Shown here: positions 1 through 12,752 of the stretch, one piece after another
Layout: each line of letters opens with the position of its first letter
How positions within the stretch are numbered: the stretch's first letter is position 1
Origin: Isoetes taiwanensis
Taxonomy: Eukaryota > Streptophyta > Lycopodiopsida > Isoetales > Isoetaceae
DNA: 64,000 bases
NCBI GenBank assembly: GCA_021234155.1
Contig: JAJEKV010000013.1
Span: 15,479,877-15,543,876, forward strand
Reading direction: 5' to 3'
Program-made: the position numbers and the translations under genes
Notes under the pieces: generated by a model
The model's database searches: none
What the model was told of the DNA's origin: nothing
What the model saw: only the letters and a program-made list of their open reading frames with translations

Positions 1-3000
1 CGGGTGATCTGATATTGTCGTTCAGATTTGGGCAATTCAGCGTTCTCTGGATTGAACAGATGAAGAAGCTGAAATTCAACGTTGATATCATAGATAGCAG
101 CTGGGGAGCAGGTGCTGATTTGACTGCACTTGGGGACCGCTTGGAAGCTGATAAAGAGCACAAAATAAAGGCTCTTTGTGTAGTACATAATGAGACTTCT
201 ACTGGAGTCACAAATAATATTGGAACCATAAGGGCTATATTAAGTAAGTTATGCCATCTTCTTGTGTTTTTATTCTGTATTTCATTATATGCATTGCCAA
301 TTTCACTTTGGCATCAATTCCCCTTAGTATTCCCAGAAAGTTGCTTGATAATTTCTATGAACTACGATTTCATAATTGCTTCCAGTTACCTTCATATCCC
401 ATTATAAAATCCATAAACTATTATAGTGACTCCATGTCCAGAAGTTTTGGTTTGCTACAGTATTACAGTTGCATGGAGAGACAAAACTGTATGCATTTTA
501 TGACCGAATTTTCCCATTCGATTGTGTATCTAATGCTGATAATCTGCCTTTTCATCGCTTTATACCAAATTTTCCCATTCGATTGTGTATCTAATGCTGA
601 TAATCTGCCTTTTCATGGCTACAATGATGATATGGCTCTTCGTTTCAAGTATAACTGATGTGTTCATCCAAAAAAGAAGGCTCTCTAGTTGTGCTGTTAC
701 ACTTGATCAGTTACTTTTACGCGAGAAAAAGAGCACCATTGGCCTTGGATGCATTCAGTTGCCCTTCTTTGTCCATCTGAGAAATCTACTATGAGTTAAA
801 GACCTTGCTGTAGATTTCCACCTGCTTTTAGTAGTGCTTTTGGTTTTGCTAAGAGGCAGAAGGATAAAGGGACCTATGCATGAACTAATTTATCATGAGA
901 AATGTGCAATTATTTCCAGCCTAAAGGAAAGCCCAAAAGGATCGAATGTCAATGGCATTGACTACTCTCAGAATGCTAGTCCTTACTTGAATGTCCGTAT
1001 ATCTTTGCCGCTTGAACATTTATTCTTCAAAGACATCTCTTTATACCACATTATTGGCCATTGCCTATATCAAAAGTTTGGAAGGAAGCAGGGTTGTTAA
1101 AAAGTTATCTACCACTGTAACCTTTCTATTTTGCTTGCGTAGCACTTTCTTTTGCCTCTTTTCCATATGTGGCGAGCTGCCAGCTGATCATTTTCTGCAT
1201 TCGCCCACCGGCATTCCTGTCCTTGACTATTTCTTCTGTTATAAACTTAGAATTTCTTCAAATGGTCATCATGTGCAGAGACTGCTGATTGTGAGCAAAA
1301 TATGCTAATTGTGCTGCAACCCAGTCAAGATCTGAGTGTTAAGGAAATAGCAAAGACAGCTGGTTTGACGCTTACAATAGGGCTGATTGAGAAAGGGCGC
1401 TTGTTAAGGACGTATCTAGAGATATATGTGCCTGGAAGATCTTTAGTGATTTTGTCCTTGCTTATTTTGTAAGCTGAATATGCCAACGTATTATTATTCT
1501 CCAATAAAGTATTTACTTACGTGTATCATCCTTCAATTCCTCCTTTTCCTTCATTCTGGGTAACATTTGTTAGTATTTGGTTGTCATGGGCAATGGGCAA
1601 CATTGTGGAGAATTGAGAATCAAGATAATAAGTGGTTTGGTGTCTTTATATTTAGCAGGAGAATGCATATAACAGTCCATGTGAGACAGTAAGCCATTGG
1701 CTTGAGGGCAAAAAATATGAACATAAGATGTTTCTGATAAGGGATTCGTCTGAAGTTAACTCATTGTTCATTGGAGTCCTTTTTGTTAAAATATTTGGGA
1801 AGCACAAAGAGGAAATGGACATTAAAGCATGAGAGAAGTTATGCAAGCATCAACAAGCAGTGCACTATAGAGTATCTTCTGAAATGCACCAGAAGCACAG
1901 TAATAATCTTGCTGCACAGAATAAGTAACCTTATTCCTCGATACCAATCTTTAAATGTTAAACATTATTACTACTTCGCAATCCATATCCAGATATGTTC
2001 ATTCTGGTCATAAAAAGAATTCAGACATTTATTCTGGCTTGTCCATTTTGCGTACCTGGTTATTACTATTAGCCCTCTGTGGTTGGTAGGAAAAGCAATG
2101 AACAACTATGGGAAGTACTCATACCTGCTAAACAGTAAGGAGCAAGTTTGCCAAAATTAGCATTGGCTGTTTAATGTTTTGTGAACTAGGACAATTACCT
2201 GTTAGTATTCAGTTGCAAGACTCCATAGCGTGTTGGCTTGCTTAAGCGTTTTCTGACAGTCTTTACACTTAGTGAGTGCTGTTAGGTGCAGAAAGCATCA
2301 AGTTATCAAACAAGCCAGTGAACATATGCACCTAGAAGCAGGAACCAAAGTGTTGTACTCGCAGTTATAGCCTTTAGTCCTCTTGTACTCATGGTTTACT
2401 CTGCACATGTTGCAGAACATCAGATTCCAATGTTGCATGTTATTGCCTTTGTGTATATCTACTGAATCAAACTAGAGAGATTGCCTAAAGCATATTATGT
2501 CCTACAGATCATATAGCCTATTTTTCCAGTTCATATAGCCTTGAATCATCGTATGGTTTAGCTCTTAAGCAACCCACTTTTGAATGAAAATATCATCAAC
2601 TTTCAAATCAAAGCAAGATTAAATGCACAAAATGCTTCGCAACAGCTTAATCTTGAGATATACAGAAAGCATGGGGAAATAAAGGTTGCAATCGGAGAGA
2701 GTTTACTAATTTCCCTTTGAATGATCTCAGATGCACATCATCATCCAGCTTTGCTATTAGTGGATGGTGTTTCCTCAATTGGAGCACTGGACTTTAAAAT
2801 GGATGAATGGGAAGTGGATGTAGCACTAACTGGGTCACAGAAGTCACTTGGCCTACCACCTGGACTTGGCATCCTTTGTGCAAGTCCAAAAGCTTTGGAT
2901 GCAGCCAAAGTCTCAAAATCAGCACGATCATATTTTGACTGGGGCCATTATCTCAGATTTTATGAGATGGGATCTTATTGGCCATATACTCCTGCAATTC

Positions 3001-3611
3001 ATCTTCTATATGCCCTTCGAACTGCATTGGACCTGATTCTAGAAGAGGGCATTGAAAATGTCATAAACAGGCACAAATGCCTCGGCCATGCAACAAGGTA
3101 TTTATTAACTGCGAAGCTATTTCCAAAACATTTGTTGTAGAGATAGCCTACTTACACTAGATTGTAAACTGAATTTAGGTTGGCAGTGAAAGCTTGGGGT
3201 TTGAAGCTGTGTGCTCAGGACCAAGACTGCTACAGTGACACTGTAACTGCTATTCTTGTTCCATCCCATATTGATAGCAATGAAGTTGTGAAAATAGCCT
3301 GGAAAAAGTACAATCTAAGTCTTGGAATTGGATTGAACAAGGTAGCAGGCAAAGTTTTTCGCATTGGACACCTTGGGTTTGTGAATGAGGTACTTACTGA
3401 CTTGCTTGTTGATTAGCCTACCTCTCGAATCTTTCCGGACCTAATAAATGACATATGCTGCTTCTTCTTGTAGCTTCAATTACTTGGTGCACTGGCAGGC
3501 GTAGAAATGGCTTTGTGTGATGTGGGATATCCAGTAAAGTTGGGCAGTGGCCTTTCGGTTGCCACTAATTATCTTCAGAAAAGCACTCCAATTATTGCTT
3601 CAAGGCTCTAG
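1..3611 (+). CDS. AGT1: Serine-glyoxylate/alanine-glyoxylate aminotransferase, 3' four exons (5' end outside window)
   Basis: Peroxisomal PLP-dependent (class V fold) aminotransferase of photorespiration, transferring the amino group of serine to glyoxylate to give hydroxypyruvate and glycine. Exons that I place: 1-243, 2731-3097, 3179-3389, 3474-3611. All junctions are GT-AG and the joined frame is open: 957 nt from base 3, giving 318 residues plus a TAG stop. Visible signatures are GQFSVLWIEQ, HNETSTGV, ALLLVDGVSS (cofactor Asp), TGSQKSLGLPPG with the Schiff-base Lys codon at 2841-2843, and NKVAGKVFRIGHLG. The protein ends in SRL, a type 1 peroxisomal targeting signal; the family usually ends in SRI or similar. 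Roughly 80 N-terminal residues lie left of the window, judged from the usual ~400-residue length. No stops or frameshifts are seen, so it looks functional. The symbol follows the Arabidopsis orthologue by recalled similarity. Confidence 0.93.
244..2730 (+). other. Long intron 1 of the aminotransferase gene
   Basis: A 2.49-kb intron with donor A|GTAAGT at 244 and acceptor CTCAG at 2726-2730. It splits an Asn codon, and the reading resumes in frame with the conserved HHPALLLVDG block. No second gene or transposon ORF is recognisable inside it. The open frames seen there are short and lack known motifs. The only structure I notice is a local 61-bp-period duplication near its start. Confidence 0.85.
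507..616. repeat. Two-copy tandem duplication, period 61 bp, in intron
   Basis: The stretch from 507 to 555 (AATTTTCCCATTCG... to ...CTGCCTTTTCAT) recurs almost unchanged at 568-616. The near identity of the copies suggests a recent replication-slippage event inside the intron. Confidence 0.85.
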
Positions 3612-6600
3612 AGGTTTCATGTCCCATGACATTGGCAATAATATGATGTGTTATGGAGGAGCTCTTTATGAGAGGAGCTCTTGCTTAAGCTTCAACGAGC
3701 CTGATAAGCAGAAATCATAAAAACCTTCACTAAAATATAGCATTTGTTTATACCATCAAAAAAGTGCTCCGAGAGGAATAGAATAACGACAAGAGCATAC
3801 AACATACGTTTGCAAATAAAAAAGGAGTCCCAAGTTATTGCATATGGAGAAATTACAAATTAATAGTTTACAAAAAATTTACCACAGAGGATGCGAACAT
3901 TTCTCTTACATTTGTGTTGTCTTTGTGTTGGATCCAGTCATTCATCTGTTAATTTCAACCGAACAATCGTCGTTGCAACAATCAAGGGCCAACGAAGGCC
4001 GAGCCAACCCAAAAGCAACAATCAGAAGGCCGAGCTGAGTTGGGCCGAAGCAAGCCAACCAACTTGATGTCTACAAGGAAAGCATTTCGAGGGAGCCCTT
4101 TGCAGGGAAGCAACACTACACAAAGCATGGGGGCGTTCTATAGCTGTAGACAATTAGGGTTCCACATCGGCAGGACGACACGTGGATGTTGGAAAAGGGT
4201 TTTAAATAGGGCGGTTTCCCATTGGCCCAAAGCCTTTCTCTTGTGTCAGGAGTAGATGTTTCGAGTTCCCGTGAACACCTCAAGATTTGTTGCTTCATTC
4301 CTGAGGCCAAGACCTCGTTTTGTTAAATCTTGGACAAATATTTTGTTTTTTGTGTTTAAATTCCTCCAATTCATGCGAGGAAGATAGGCACAAGTCTCTA
4401 GTTTATGTGAACGAGGCAACTCATGTGTGCAGATCAACCTTGCCATGTGGCCAGATAATTTGAGCCCATGAAGCCTTAGTAACAACTTGTATATGTAACT
4501 ATCTAAAATAACAAGGTGCTATGCACGAAGGGTTTGCCCTCTGGTGCCCCTAAGGGTGTGTTTGCACGTTGTTTAATTTGTCGTTTCGTGTTTGTGAAGG
4601 CAGATGGTCTTGCAAATTGCATAGTCTCTGATGCATAATGCTCCAAACTAGTCATAAGTTCATGACTATCTATGCATATAAAAAGGGAGATGGCTGTTAT
4701 CCAGCACGCTTTCCCACAGAAGCAAAAGTATATTGCATATCATTTCTTTTGCATATAAGGGAGGGTCCCACCTATGGACACTGGTCCAAACGATGGACCC
4801 AAAAATGCCCTAATGTGATGTTTTGGCGCCATTAATGGTCCACCTCAGTGACACTCCATTGCACGAAGCTCCGTCGTAGTGCTGTCGTGCGTCCCACTAA
4901 AAGTAAACGTCCCTTTGTCCTATAGCAATCACATCTACTACCAGAATAGATCCTCTATTGCCCCAAACGGATTTCTCTACTGCCCCAAACGGATTTCTTT
5001 ATTGCCAACGATACTCTAATAGCCCTTAGAAAGCTCTCATTTTAATCTTTTCTTCTTTTCTAGACTAATAGGTTAGCTTGCAGGTTTAGAAGCGAGATTT
5101 GGAGCGTGTAGGATTTGGTGTGGGGTTTCAAGACTGGCTCATGCTAGATTTAGTGGAATACATGCTTAATCATATCCATTGCATGTCTTTACTTAAATAA
5201 GGTGATGTCACACCGAGGGTTGTCTCATGGAGTTGCTACTGAAAGTGCAATGAGAAAATGAAAATGAAAAAGTCCAGTAAATAGAAAAGTCCAGAAACTG
5301 AACTAGTCTTCCATGAATAAATAAAAGACATGGCAATAAGTCTTCTTTAGCAGATTACAAAGGCATGGAATAGAAAAGAACAATTCAGGTCCTCAAAGGA
5401 GGATAAGCATTCCAATATCATACAAGTGGCTCACAAAGCCCATGCTTCTTTTTACTGTAGAAAATTATAGTGTTTGCAACCTTATAGTGCTTCCTACAGC
5501 ATCCATATATGTATCTTAGATTGAATTTTCCTCACTGCAGGCTCTTGTCAGATAGTGCAATCAACGAAGGGGAATGGGGAGGGTATAACGTCTTGAAGAT
5601 TTAGATTAAAATTATGTCCACTACAGGCCCTTAGTCTAATAGAAGTGCACAGTTTGCAGATGCTCCACAGTTAAAAAAAAAAACAAAGTAATTTTCTAAT
5701 TCTAATCTAGGTGCTTACCTGGATGTGGTAAATAAGGTTTGACAACAAGGAGCAGAAATTATCGGGGTGAGCCAATTAGAGTTTTGCGCTTGTAGTGCTT
5801 GAATAGGCCCTTAGGATCTAGGAAAATGTCAGACCTATTTCCAAATCATTATCTTGCATTGTCTACACATTTAAAAAACAAACAGAGGAGTCCCATGTAT
5901 AGTGAAAATGATGGCGTATGGATAACGGCCATTTGGAGGTCCTATTTTCTAGATGTCATGTATATAAATGTCCATAACACATCTTCAGTACGGGCCATCG
6001 GGACCCTTCCAATGATTATCACTACTTGGGCTGCACAAAACTTCTATCTTTTTTCTCTCTACAGATCCAAGGCTTTAAGATTAAGCACATTCTCTTTCTA
6101 ATTAAGAACAATACTTTGAATCTAACAGGTATGAAGCAAACATGTACATCCACAAGCTCATAAAGAAGTTGTTTCTCAGAAAATTATATGCAGCATTTAC
6201 AGTAAACCATATGCTCCTTGAAGCAGATACCTTTTGACTTTGGATCATAGCATCTCCATCCCTTCATGGATAATCCCAATAAGTATGCACTTGGTTCCTG
6301 TCAGCCAAGTTACCATTTTGCTGCAATTTTCTTTATATTTGTAGCATATGCATATTGAGAACATGGCATGCTGTCTGTTGTAATGGCTTTTGCACAGAAT
6401 TTATGAGGTACAGATGTATGAGCCATCACAGATCTTGCATACGATGCAATTTAACTCCCTTTTAATATCGATGTGAAGCATTAACTTATTAAGAAGAGTC
6501 AAGAGCTTGTATTTAGTCTGAAATTCAGTCTCTATAGTGGCCAAAACCTCATTTAACTTCAACACTGTTGATTTCAATCTTCAAGATGTAAATCGATAGA

Positions 6601-9395
6601 TGTTTGCTGAAATCATAAAAAAACCTCGAATCAGAGGAAGGCTTAAGGCATATGATAAATATCCGACTTCAAATCTAAATGATCCCAATTCTCAAGATCA
6701 GCAAAGACTAGATGACTTTCTAAATTCTGCGTTTATGGACTTTGGCAGCATACCAGATTTTGGCTGCCCTTACTAAATAGCCAACATTGGTAGCACTGCA
6801 ATAGACAATTAGAACAACCATAAATATTTACCATCATGGTGATATGTTGTACCAACATTCCATTTATGGCCAAGTTAGCTCAACTTATATACCAATCTAG
6901 ACATATCATCATAATGTCATAGCTCTAATGCTTCAATTGGAATCTGTTCTTAGGGAAAAAACATGATGGCAAGCAGGGAAGATGGCTGCATATGCTATGA
7001 ACACCCTGCAACTATTACATGGATTGTTCCCACGTCCATGGTCAATGCATGTCATTACACACAACAAGCCAAAAGAACCTTAAAACGATGCTTGTACGAG
7101 TTGATGATAACAAATTTGAATTAATCTGGTTGATGCCCAGCAACTCCTTTTCATAAATTCTAAGCATAATCACATATGTCTAATTGTTGAGTCAATCAAA
7201 TATTGAACAGAAGCTTGATAACAAAGTTTCCAGCTTTCACATAGATTGTGATATAAATATAATGTATGAATCATGGTCACTGCAAAACATATCGCAGTTC
7301 GGATTTCCTTTTTAGCACCCTTTCGAGTAATTCATATCTAGCACAGAAATATCTAGCATAATAACAGGGGTTTCCGTTTGTGTTTTTGTATGCTTTTTAC
7401 TAAGGTTTTTCTATGATTTGGTTGTCGTATTCATCGAAGTGTACTAAATAGTATTTTTAGAGTGCACCCTTTTCGTGGTCATTGATTCTTGACGAGAGGC
7501 AAAATCGTGTGGTCCTGATTATATTTGCCGATATGTGAAGGCGTGATCATAGTATTTTTTACAAGTATCCTATAAGGGGTTGAAAAATGACCATCAAACC
7601 CTTTTACTTAGGGTTTCGAAAAAATTCTTTTGTGATTGTCTTCTGGTTTTCCAATTTGTATGATTGTGGACTTGCCGATCTTGTCATTTATTCATGCCAA
7701 ATTCCGATACTATAGTTTAGGGCGAGATTTGCTTCAAAGTTCTCTTCAATCTGGACTATCTTTTGTTGAATGCAGTTTCGATTGGTGTTGGTCTCGGCCT
7801 CCCAGAAAGCCCATCATTTTGCTGATTTCCCCGCTTTTGCCTTCTACTTATGTCTTAAGGCGTCCAGTCTACAAGTCTATAAGGCAAAACTGTGAGATCA
7901 TATGATGCAGCTCCTTCAAAACTGATTTTGATTGAATGTGAATGAGATTCACAGTAAACGGGCATTCATACTTTAATCTAGTGCTCATAACAATGTTGAA
8001 GGGGCAGGGGATATGCATGCGGTGTTAATGAAGGGATTAAACAGTGGATGGCAAGCAATGTCCAGAAATTGGAGTCAAAATTGACAGAGTACCAGCCTGT
8101 AAGGTGGCCAGAGTTTGTCATTTTAGGTTACCACTAGTGATGGCAAAAGTATGACATCATATAATACAACTCCTTCATTACAGATTTTGATTGAATGTAT
8201 CTATTTCTATTTACCTCTAAAGAGTTTGCTAGATATTGAGGCAGCATTTGCTTCGTGATTTTGCATAAACTAAACCATTGATGAAAGTGCTTGAAGACTC
8301 ATTGACATATTACAATTCAACTTTGAATTAAAGTTGCTCCATGTATGGCTCTATAATCCACTCATATGCCAAGGATAGGAGCGCACTCTTTTAAGTGTGT
8401 TTCATGGTCAATGGTTGTCATCACTTGGTATAACAGTTATCCGTTGATATATTCATTAACTTCCATATGTTGTGATCGCCACAACTTTTTCATAATACAG
8501 CTGTGTGATAAACAATATGATAAAAATCATATATTTCCCACTAAGGACCTTTGTGGTTTAGGTACAAATTCACACTCATTAAAAGCTATTTAATATCTGG
8601 AGTAATAACTAATATGCAGACCTATGTTTGCTTTTGTTCAAACTCGAAGGGCCCAAATTTTTTTTTTTAATATGGCTACCATTAGCATTAACAAACACAA
8701 ACCATTACATTCAATATTTTTAAATTAAAATCCCCCTGAAACCCCTTTTGGTTTGGGTACATATTCACATGGGGGGTGACGTAGAGCAACGAGAGCCCCT
8801 ATACTCGTATAACACGTACAAAATTAACACCATTTAATACATTGCCTCAAACCTTATAGTATTTTGCAAACCTCGTTAGACAGTATACCAAAACTTGTAC
8901 AAGCATCCCCACAAATGAGGATCGTCATCTACGATCTAGATCAAGGAATAAAGGGGTTATATGCCCATCCGACAGCTCTCGATGCCCGAAGTCACCTTCC
9001 GTGTGAATATGCACCTAAACCAAAGGGGGTTTCAGGTTTAAAAACATTGAATGTAATAACAACATTTCAAGGCGTCCTCCCGTGGTAGGCATTGACTAGA
9101 GGTGCTTTCCTATCAATGCATGCATGAATGGCCTCTTATCTCTCGAGGTCATCTACTTCCGTGAGACGGAAGTAGACTTTTTAATCTACCTTCCAACTAA
9201 TCCAAGCAAAACCGCGGTCATGTCTACAATGACATTACACCACGTCCTAGGGATCACCGTAGTGGTCCCATCATCGGTAACAACGCATGCAACCCATGCA
9301 TGGCATAGGCTGCATGCGTAGATTAATCTTAACTACACATGAAATTAATCTAAACATAAATCGACATGCCTGAGCCGATTACTTCGGAGATGACC
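3612..9395. other. Intergenic region without recognisable genes
   Basis: About 5.8 kb downstream of the aminotransferase. It is mostly AT-rich and no open frame shows a known protein motif or a convincing exon pair. Between about 3940 and 4330 the composition becomes GC-richer, with a TTTTAAATAGGG TATA-like stretch at about 4199. This could be a solo LTR or TRIM remnant, but I find no matching partner or target duplication. A 22-bp duplication containing GCCCCAAACGGATTTCT lies at about 4955-4998. The last ~700 bp before 9395 may be the 3' LTR zone of the adjacent chromovirus, though its borders are not visible. Confidence 0.5.
9152..9176. repeat. Perfect short hairpin
   Basis: TCTACTTCCGT at 9152-9162 is followed by a 3-nt loop (GAG) and its exact reverse complement at 9166-9176, an 11-bp perfect stem. 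It sits just downstream, in the minus sense, of the chromovirus pol remnant. Function unknown; it could be part of an LTR or a fold-back element. Confidence 0.8.
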
Positions 9396-9439
9396 TTGCC
9401 GTCCCATTGCTCCACAAAGTGCGGTATCGCCTTTATCGT

Positions 9440-9800
9440 CCTTTCTCAAGTACCCATGTCGCTGTTTTCCACCGGCAAGTGTTTCCACTTGACCAAATAT
9501 TGAGAAACTCGATCTCCTTGTCTTCTTTGATCGCCTTTATCAAGGATCAAGTCCGACTATCTCTAGTCGCTTTTCCGGCTATTTCCAACAACGCTGGCAT
9601 GTCCAAGACTTCTTTTGGATTTGGAGTATGTTTCTTCAACAAACTCACGCGGAAGACTTTATGAATTTTCGTGTGTGCCGGCAGCTCTAGCTTGTAGGAT
9701 TGGTTACCTACTCTCTTGGCTATTCTCCTGAAAGGGCCAGCCCACCTTGGAGCAAGCTTACAATTTCCAATGCGAGTCACCGCTTCACTTTGATCTTGAG
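9440..9800 (-). pseudogene. Integrase GPY/F module and chromodomain-like tail
   Basis: In the minus frame around 9790-9600 the sequence reads PRWAGPFRRIAKRVGNQSY and then HKVFRVSLLKKH, the GPY/F module found C-terminal to Ty3/gypsy integrases. Further on, at about 9510-9460, a frame reads QYLVKWKHLPVENSDMG, which matches the aromatic core of integrase-linked chromodomains (YLVKWKGLP-type). The chromodomain is what places this element among chromoviruses. The frames are shifted relative to one another and a stop follows. Confidence 0.75.
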
Positions 9801-10562
9801 TTGCACATTGTCGCCAACCCGAACTCTCTCGACCGCTCGATGCTTGTCGGCGATGCTCTTTTGTCGACTCTTGCCGCAAGAAGATATCCTCGACTTTTCT
9901 ACCACCGCCGCGATGACAGCCAACATTTCCCGCGAAACTTCTACCTTTGACACGATTGTGCCAAGTGTCCGAGTTAGACATTGGTAGCCGAAGTTGATCA
10001 TGAACGGCGATATCCGATGATTCCCGCTAGGTGCTATTATACGCGAACTCAACCAAGTGAATATAATCTTCCCACTTACCGCTTGTTCCGCATAGTTTCT
10101 AGCATATCTTCCAAGATTCTCGCTGGTATCGCTCGCTTGCCCATCCATCCGAGGATGATAGGTCGCGCTCATGGACAGCTTTGTCTCAATCATTGCAAAA
10201 GATCCCGCCAAAAGGCACTCATGAACTTCGGTCTCTCGGTTTGAGATGATCTCTCTCTGCATACCATGGAGCCCTAAGATTTCCTTGGTGAAGAGAGCCG
10301 CCAGATCCAAGGTCGTGGTTTGGGTCCTACAAGGCACAAAGTGTGCCATCTTCGACAACTTGTCGACCACAACCATCGTGGCATTCTTTCCTCTTGTCCT
10401 CTCTAGAGTCCCCGTTATAAAGTCCATACTGATGACTTCCCACTTAGCGCTCGCACCGCTTAATGGTTCCAATGCTCCCGAATTCAAGATGCTCGCTTCT
10501 TCGTCACCGACATAGCCGACACTTTTTGATGTAGCGAAGCTATCGCTTTTCATCCCCGCCAA
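9777..10562 (-). pseudogene. Ty3/gypsy integrase core with damaged catalytic triad
   Basis: The frame starting at 10562 gives an rve-type integrase core: VISMDFITG with the first catalytic Asp, MVVVDKLSKMAHFVP, then ISNRETEV where the family normally has a SDRDT-type second Asp. GQASDTSENLGRY replaces the usual GQTERVNQ-type glutamate motif. Two of the three catalytic residues therefore appear substituted. Downstream, RVGDNVQL marks the end of the core. The upstream zinc-binding HHCC part is not clearly seen. It cannot be an active integrase as read. Confidence 0.85.
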
Positions 10563-10652
10563 TAATAGCCGCCAAAGACTTTGAAATATGTCTTCATAAA
10601 TCCTACGCGGGCAGCTTATTGGATCGCTAGGTGTCGGAGAGAATCAACTTCC

Positions 10653-11260
10653 TCACCCCCGATGATTCGTGCACACACAACTTATCCTTATGGTACAAAA
10701 GGTTACCTTCCTTCTTAAAATTTTGAAGGTCTCCCCTTTCCTTGTTCCGTTTTGCCTCCTTGCACAAGCTCGCCCACACTTCCTTTGAAGTCCCAGATCC
10801 GCCGGCAAGGTTTCTTCGATCTTCTTTCGGTCGCCGATGAGCCCGAGACCGCATTGCCGCGGAACCCTTGTTGTCAAAGGATGCCTTGAAAGTGCATCTG
10901 TTACCACATTGAGCTTCCACGGCTTATAAACTATATCAAAGTCATATTTTTCGAGGAACTCCATCCACCTTCGCTGCCTCAGGTTGAGATGTGGTTGCGT
11001 GAACACGTATTGGAGACTCTGATGATCCGTGTCCAACTGGAACTTCCTTTCCAACAGGTAGTGCCTCCAAATTCTTAGTGCTCTGACAACTGCAAGCAAC
11101 TTTTGATCATGAGTCGGGTAGCGCGTTTCGGCATCGTTCATCTTTCGAGAGTCATAAGCCACTACCGCTTTTCCTCGCATCAAGACCGCACTGCGTGGCA
11201 ATCCTTACTTGCATCCGCCGCCACAAGTTTGTCCTTCTGATCCGGCAGGTCGACAGGGCT
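10653..11260 (-). pseudogene. Ty3/gypsy RNase H domain (chromovirus)
   Basis: The minus frame from 11201 reads a typical Ty3/gypsy RNase H: VAYDSRKMNDAETRYPTHDQ, then LLAVVRALRIWRHYLL, then the TDHQSLQY motif and RQRRWMEFLEKYDFDIVY, ending VTDALSR. The start of the domain (ADASKDCHAV) lies upstream in another frame around 11240, so the N-terminal catalytic Asp is separated by a frameshift or stop. About 180 residues remain open. After the DALSR motif the reading degenerates towards the integrase. Confidence 0.85.
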
Positions 11261-11323
11261 TGTCAAAGCTTCCTTCAACATCTCGAATCCTCGCTTTTTT
11301 TCTCCGCCTAATCCTTTTATCCC

Positions 11324-11327
<4 letters not shown>

Positions 11328-11354
<27 letters not shown>
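11328..11354 (-). other. Poly(A) tail of the LINE
   Basis: An uninterrupted T27 run on the plus strand directly follows the last bases of the chromovirus remnant and precedes the LINE 3' UTR. It is read as the retained poly(A) of a target-primed insertion. Confidence 0.9.
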
Positions 11355-11846
11355 GAGTGAATGGGGTTTTTTTCATTAATTATAGAAAAAGGTACAACAT
11401 AATGAGTGAGCCTTTATAAGTAGGCTACTCATGATAAAGCATGCAATTAAATACAAATTAAGTAGGTGCTGTATTAAGCACATAGCAATATTGTCTGTAG
11501 ACAAAAATATTAGTCAACCATATTAGTAGTTGAGGAATGTGATGTGCTGCAACTAGGAGATCCCATATACAATGAGGATCATTGTTGAAAATGTTGAGCA
11601 GCATATGTGCAGACAAGTATAAGACCAATTCCAACAGAAATGGTTTAGATGCTAATGAAATGCAGAAGGTATATGCAGATCTATTTCAAGCCAAAAGAGT
11701 GAGGTGCAGGTCAATGATTAGGAGGAGTAGGATGATTTGTTTGAAAGTGGTAGGAGCTTAGGAATTCAAAGTGAGCCCAGAAATTAGGCTGAAGTATGAG
11801 AGTGTTGCCATTTCCCCAGTTTAGCTCAGTAATCAGCCTATCAGCA

Positions 11847-12752
11847 TTAGTAGTGGACATCAAAATAATTAGAGTCGGCCCACAGGCCCTTGGGACTGTC
11901 AGAAATCACTAGCGGGAGGCCAAGAAGTGTAACTATCTCCCCAGGTGTCATAACTGGGATGTCACTTTCTGAAGGCCACAGTACTGAACATTTATTTGCA
12001 TTAAGGCCAATCCCTGAGATGACCTCAAACGACAGAAGGATATCTCGAAATGAATGAAAGCTATTATCATCATACCTGAGGAACATAAAGGTATCATCCG
12101 CATACTGCATAATTGTTAGCTTTTCCGTACCTTCGGGAAAAGTAAGCCCTTCTAGGTTCCCTTCTGACTCTCTTAGGTGAACCATTCTGGATAGAAGGTT
12201 TGCCATAATGAGGAACAGGTAAGGAGCCAGGGGGCAGCCTTGTCTTATGCCCTTCTTGAGATTAAATAGCCCAGATGGTTGTCCATTAACCAGCACCGAA
12301 GCAAAAGCCATATTGTTCATCCCCAGAGCCAGAAGAATACACTGAGGATCAAATCCCATATGGTTCATAACAGCACGCAACGCATCCCATCTAAGGGAGT
12401 CATAAGCTTTTATAAAGTCCATCTTGATCAACACACATTTTTGTTTGGAAGCCTGACACCAATGCAAACCTTTCCTGGCTGCAATATAGTTATCCATAAT
12501 ATATCTCCCCGGTAAGAAGGCCGATTGCTCCTTCCCGATGACTCTGTTAAGAATGGGTTTCAAACGGTTAGCAATAACCTTCATAATCACTTTGTAAATG
12601 GCATTAGTGAGAGCAATGGGCCTCCACTCTCCTAGGCTTATAGGCCTAGGGACCTTTGGAACAAGGGTGATAAAACCCGCCGCAAGAGTAGGGTGCAAGG
12701 AGCAGGAGGCCCATGCACCACAAACCGCTCTAGTAAAATCATCTCCAAGCAC
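11847..12752 (-). pseudogene. LINE reverse transcriptase domain
   Basis: An open frame of 301 codons covering most of a non-LTR RT. Visible blocks are ITLVPKVPRPISLGEWRPIA, ANRLKPILNRVIGKEQSAFL, MDFIKAYDSLRW (first catalytic Asp), KKGIRQGCPLAPYLF, and MQYADDTFMF with the YADD active site. GLNANKCSVLWPSE follows. The order and the GRYIMDNYIAARKGLHW block are typical of plant L1 elements. The N-terminal part of the RT lies in an overlapping frame (13624-12638), so a frameshift near 12700 separates it. The protein is nearly intact locally but not expressible as a full ORF2. Confidence 0.92.

Larger units (their letters stand above)
9396..11327 (-). mobile_element. Decayed Ty3/gypsy chromovirus, 3' pol remnant
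   Basis: Minus-strand remnant of an LTR retrotransposon in the Ty3/gypsy order RT end, RNase H, integrase, GPY/F module, chromodomain-like tail. The first recognisable residues are the RT-RNase H linker (GFEMLKEALTSP) at about 11295-11240. The element is cut at 11327, where the poly(A) of a LINE abuts it. Protease, most of the RT and gag are missing. The remainder is spread over several frames with stops, so it cannot encode a working polyprotein. A 3' LTR would lie below about 9390, but I could not define its edges. Confidence 0.85.

Noticed and set aside
9700-10515. Plus-strand open frames of 80-95 codons opposite the chromovirus integrase
   Set aside because: They are antisense shadows of the integrase frame and have no motifs.
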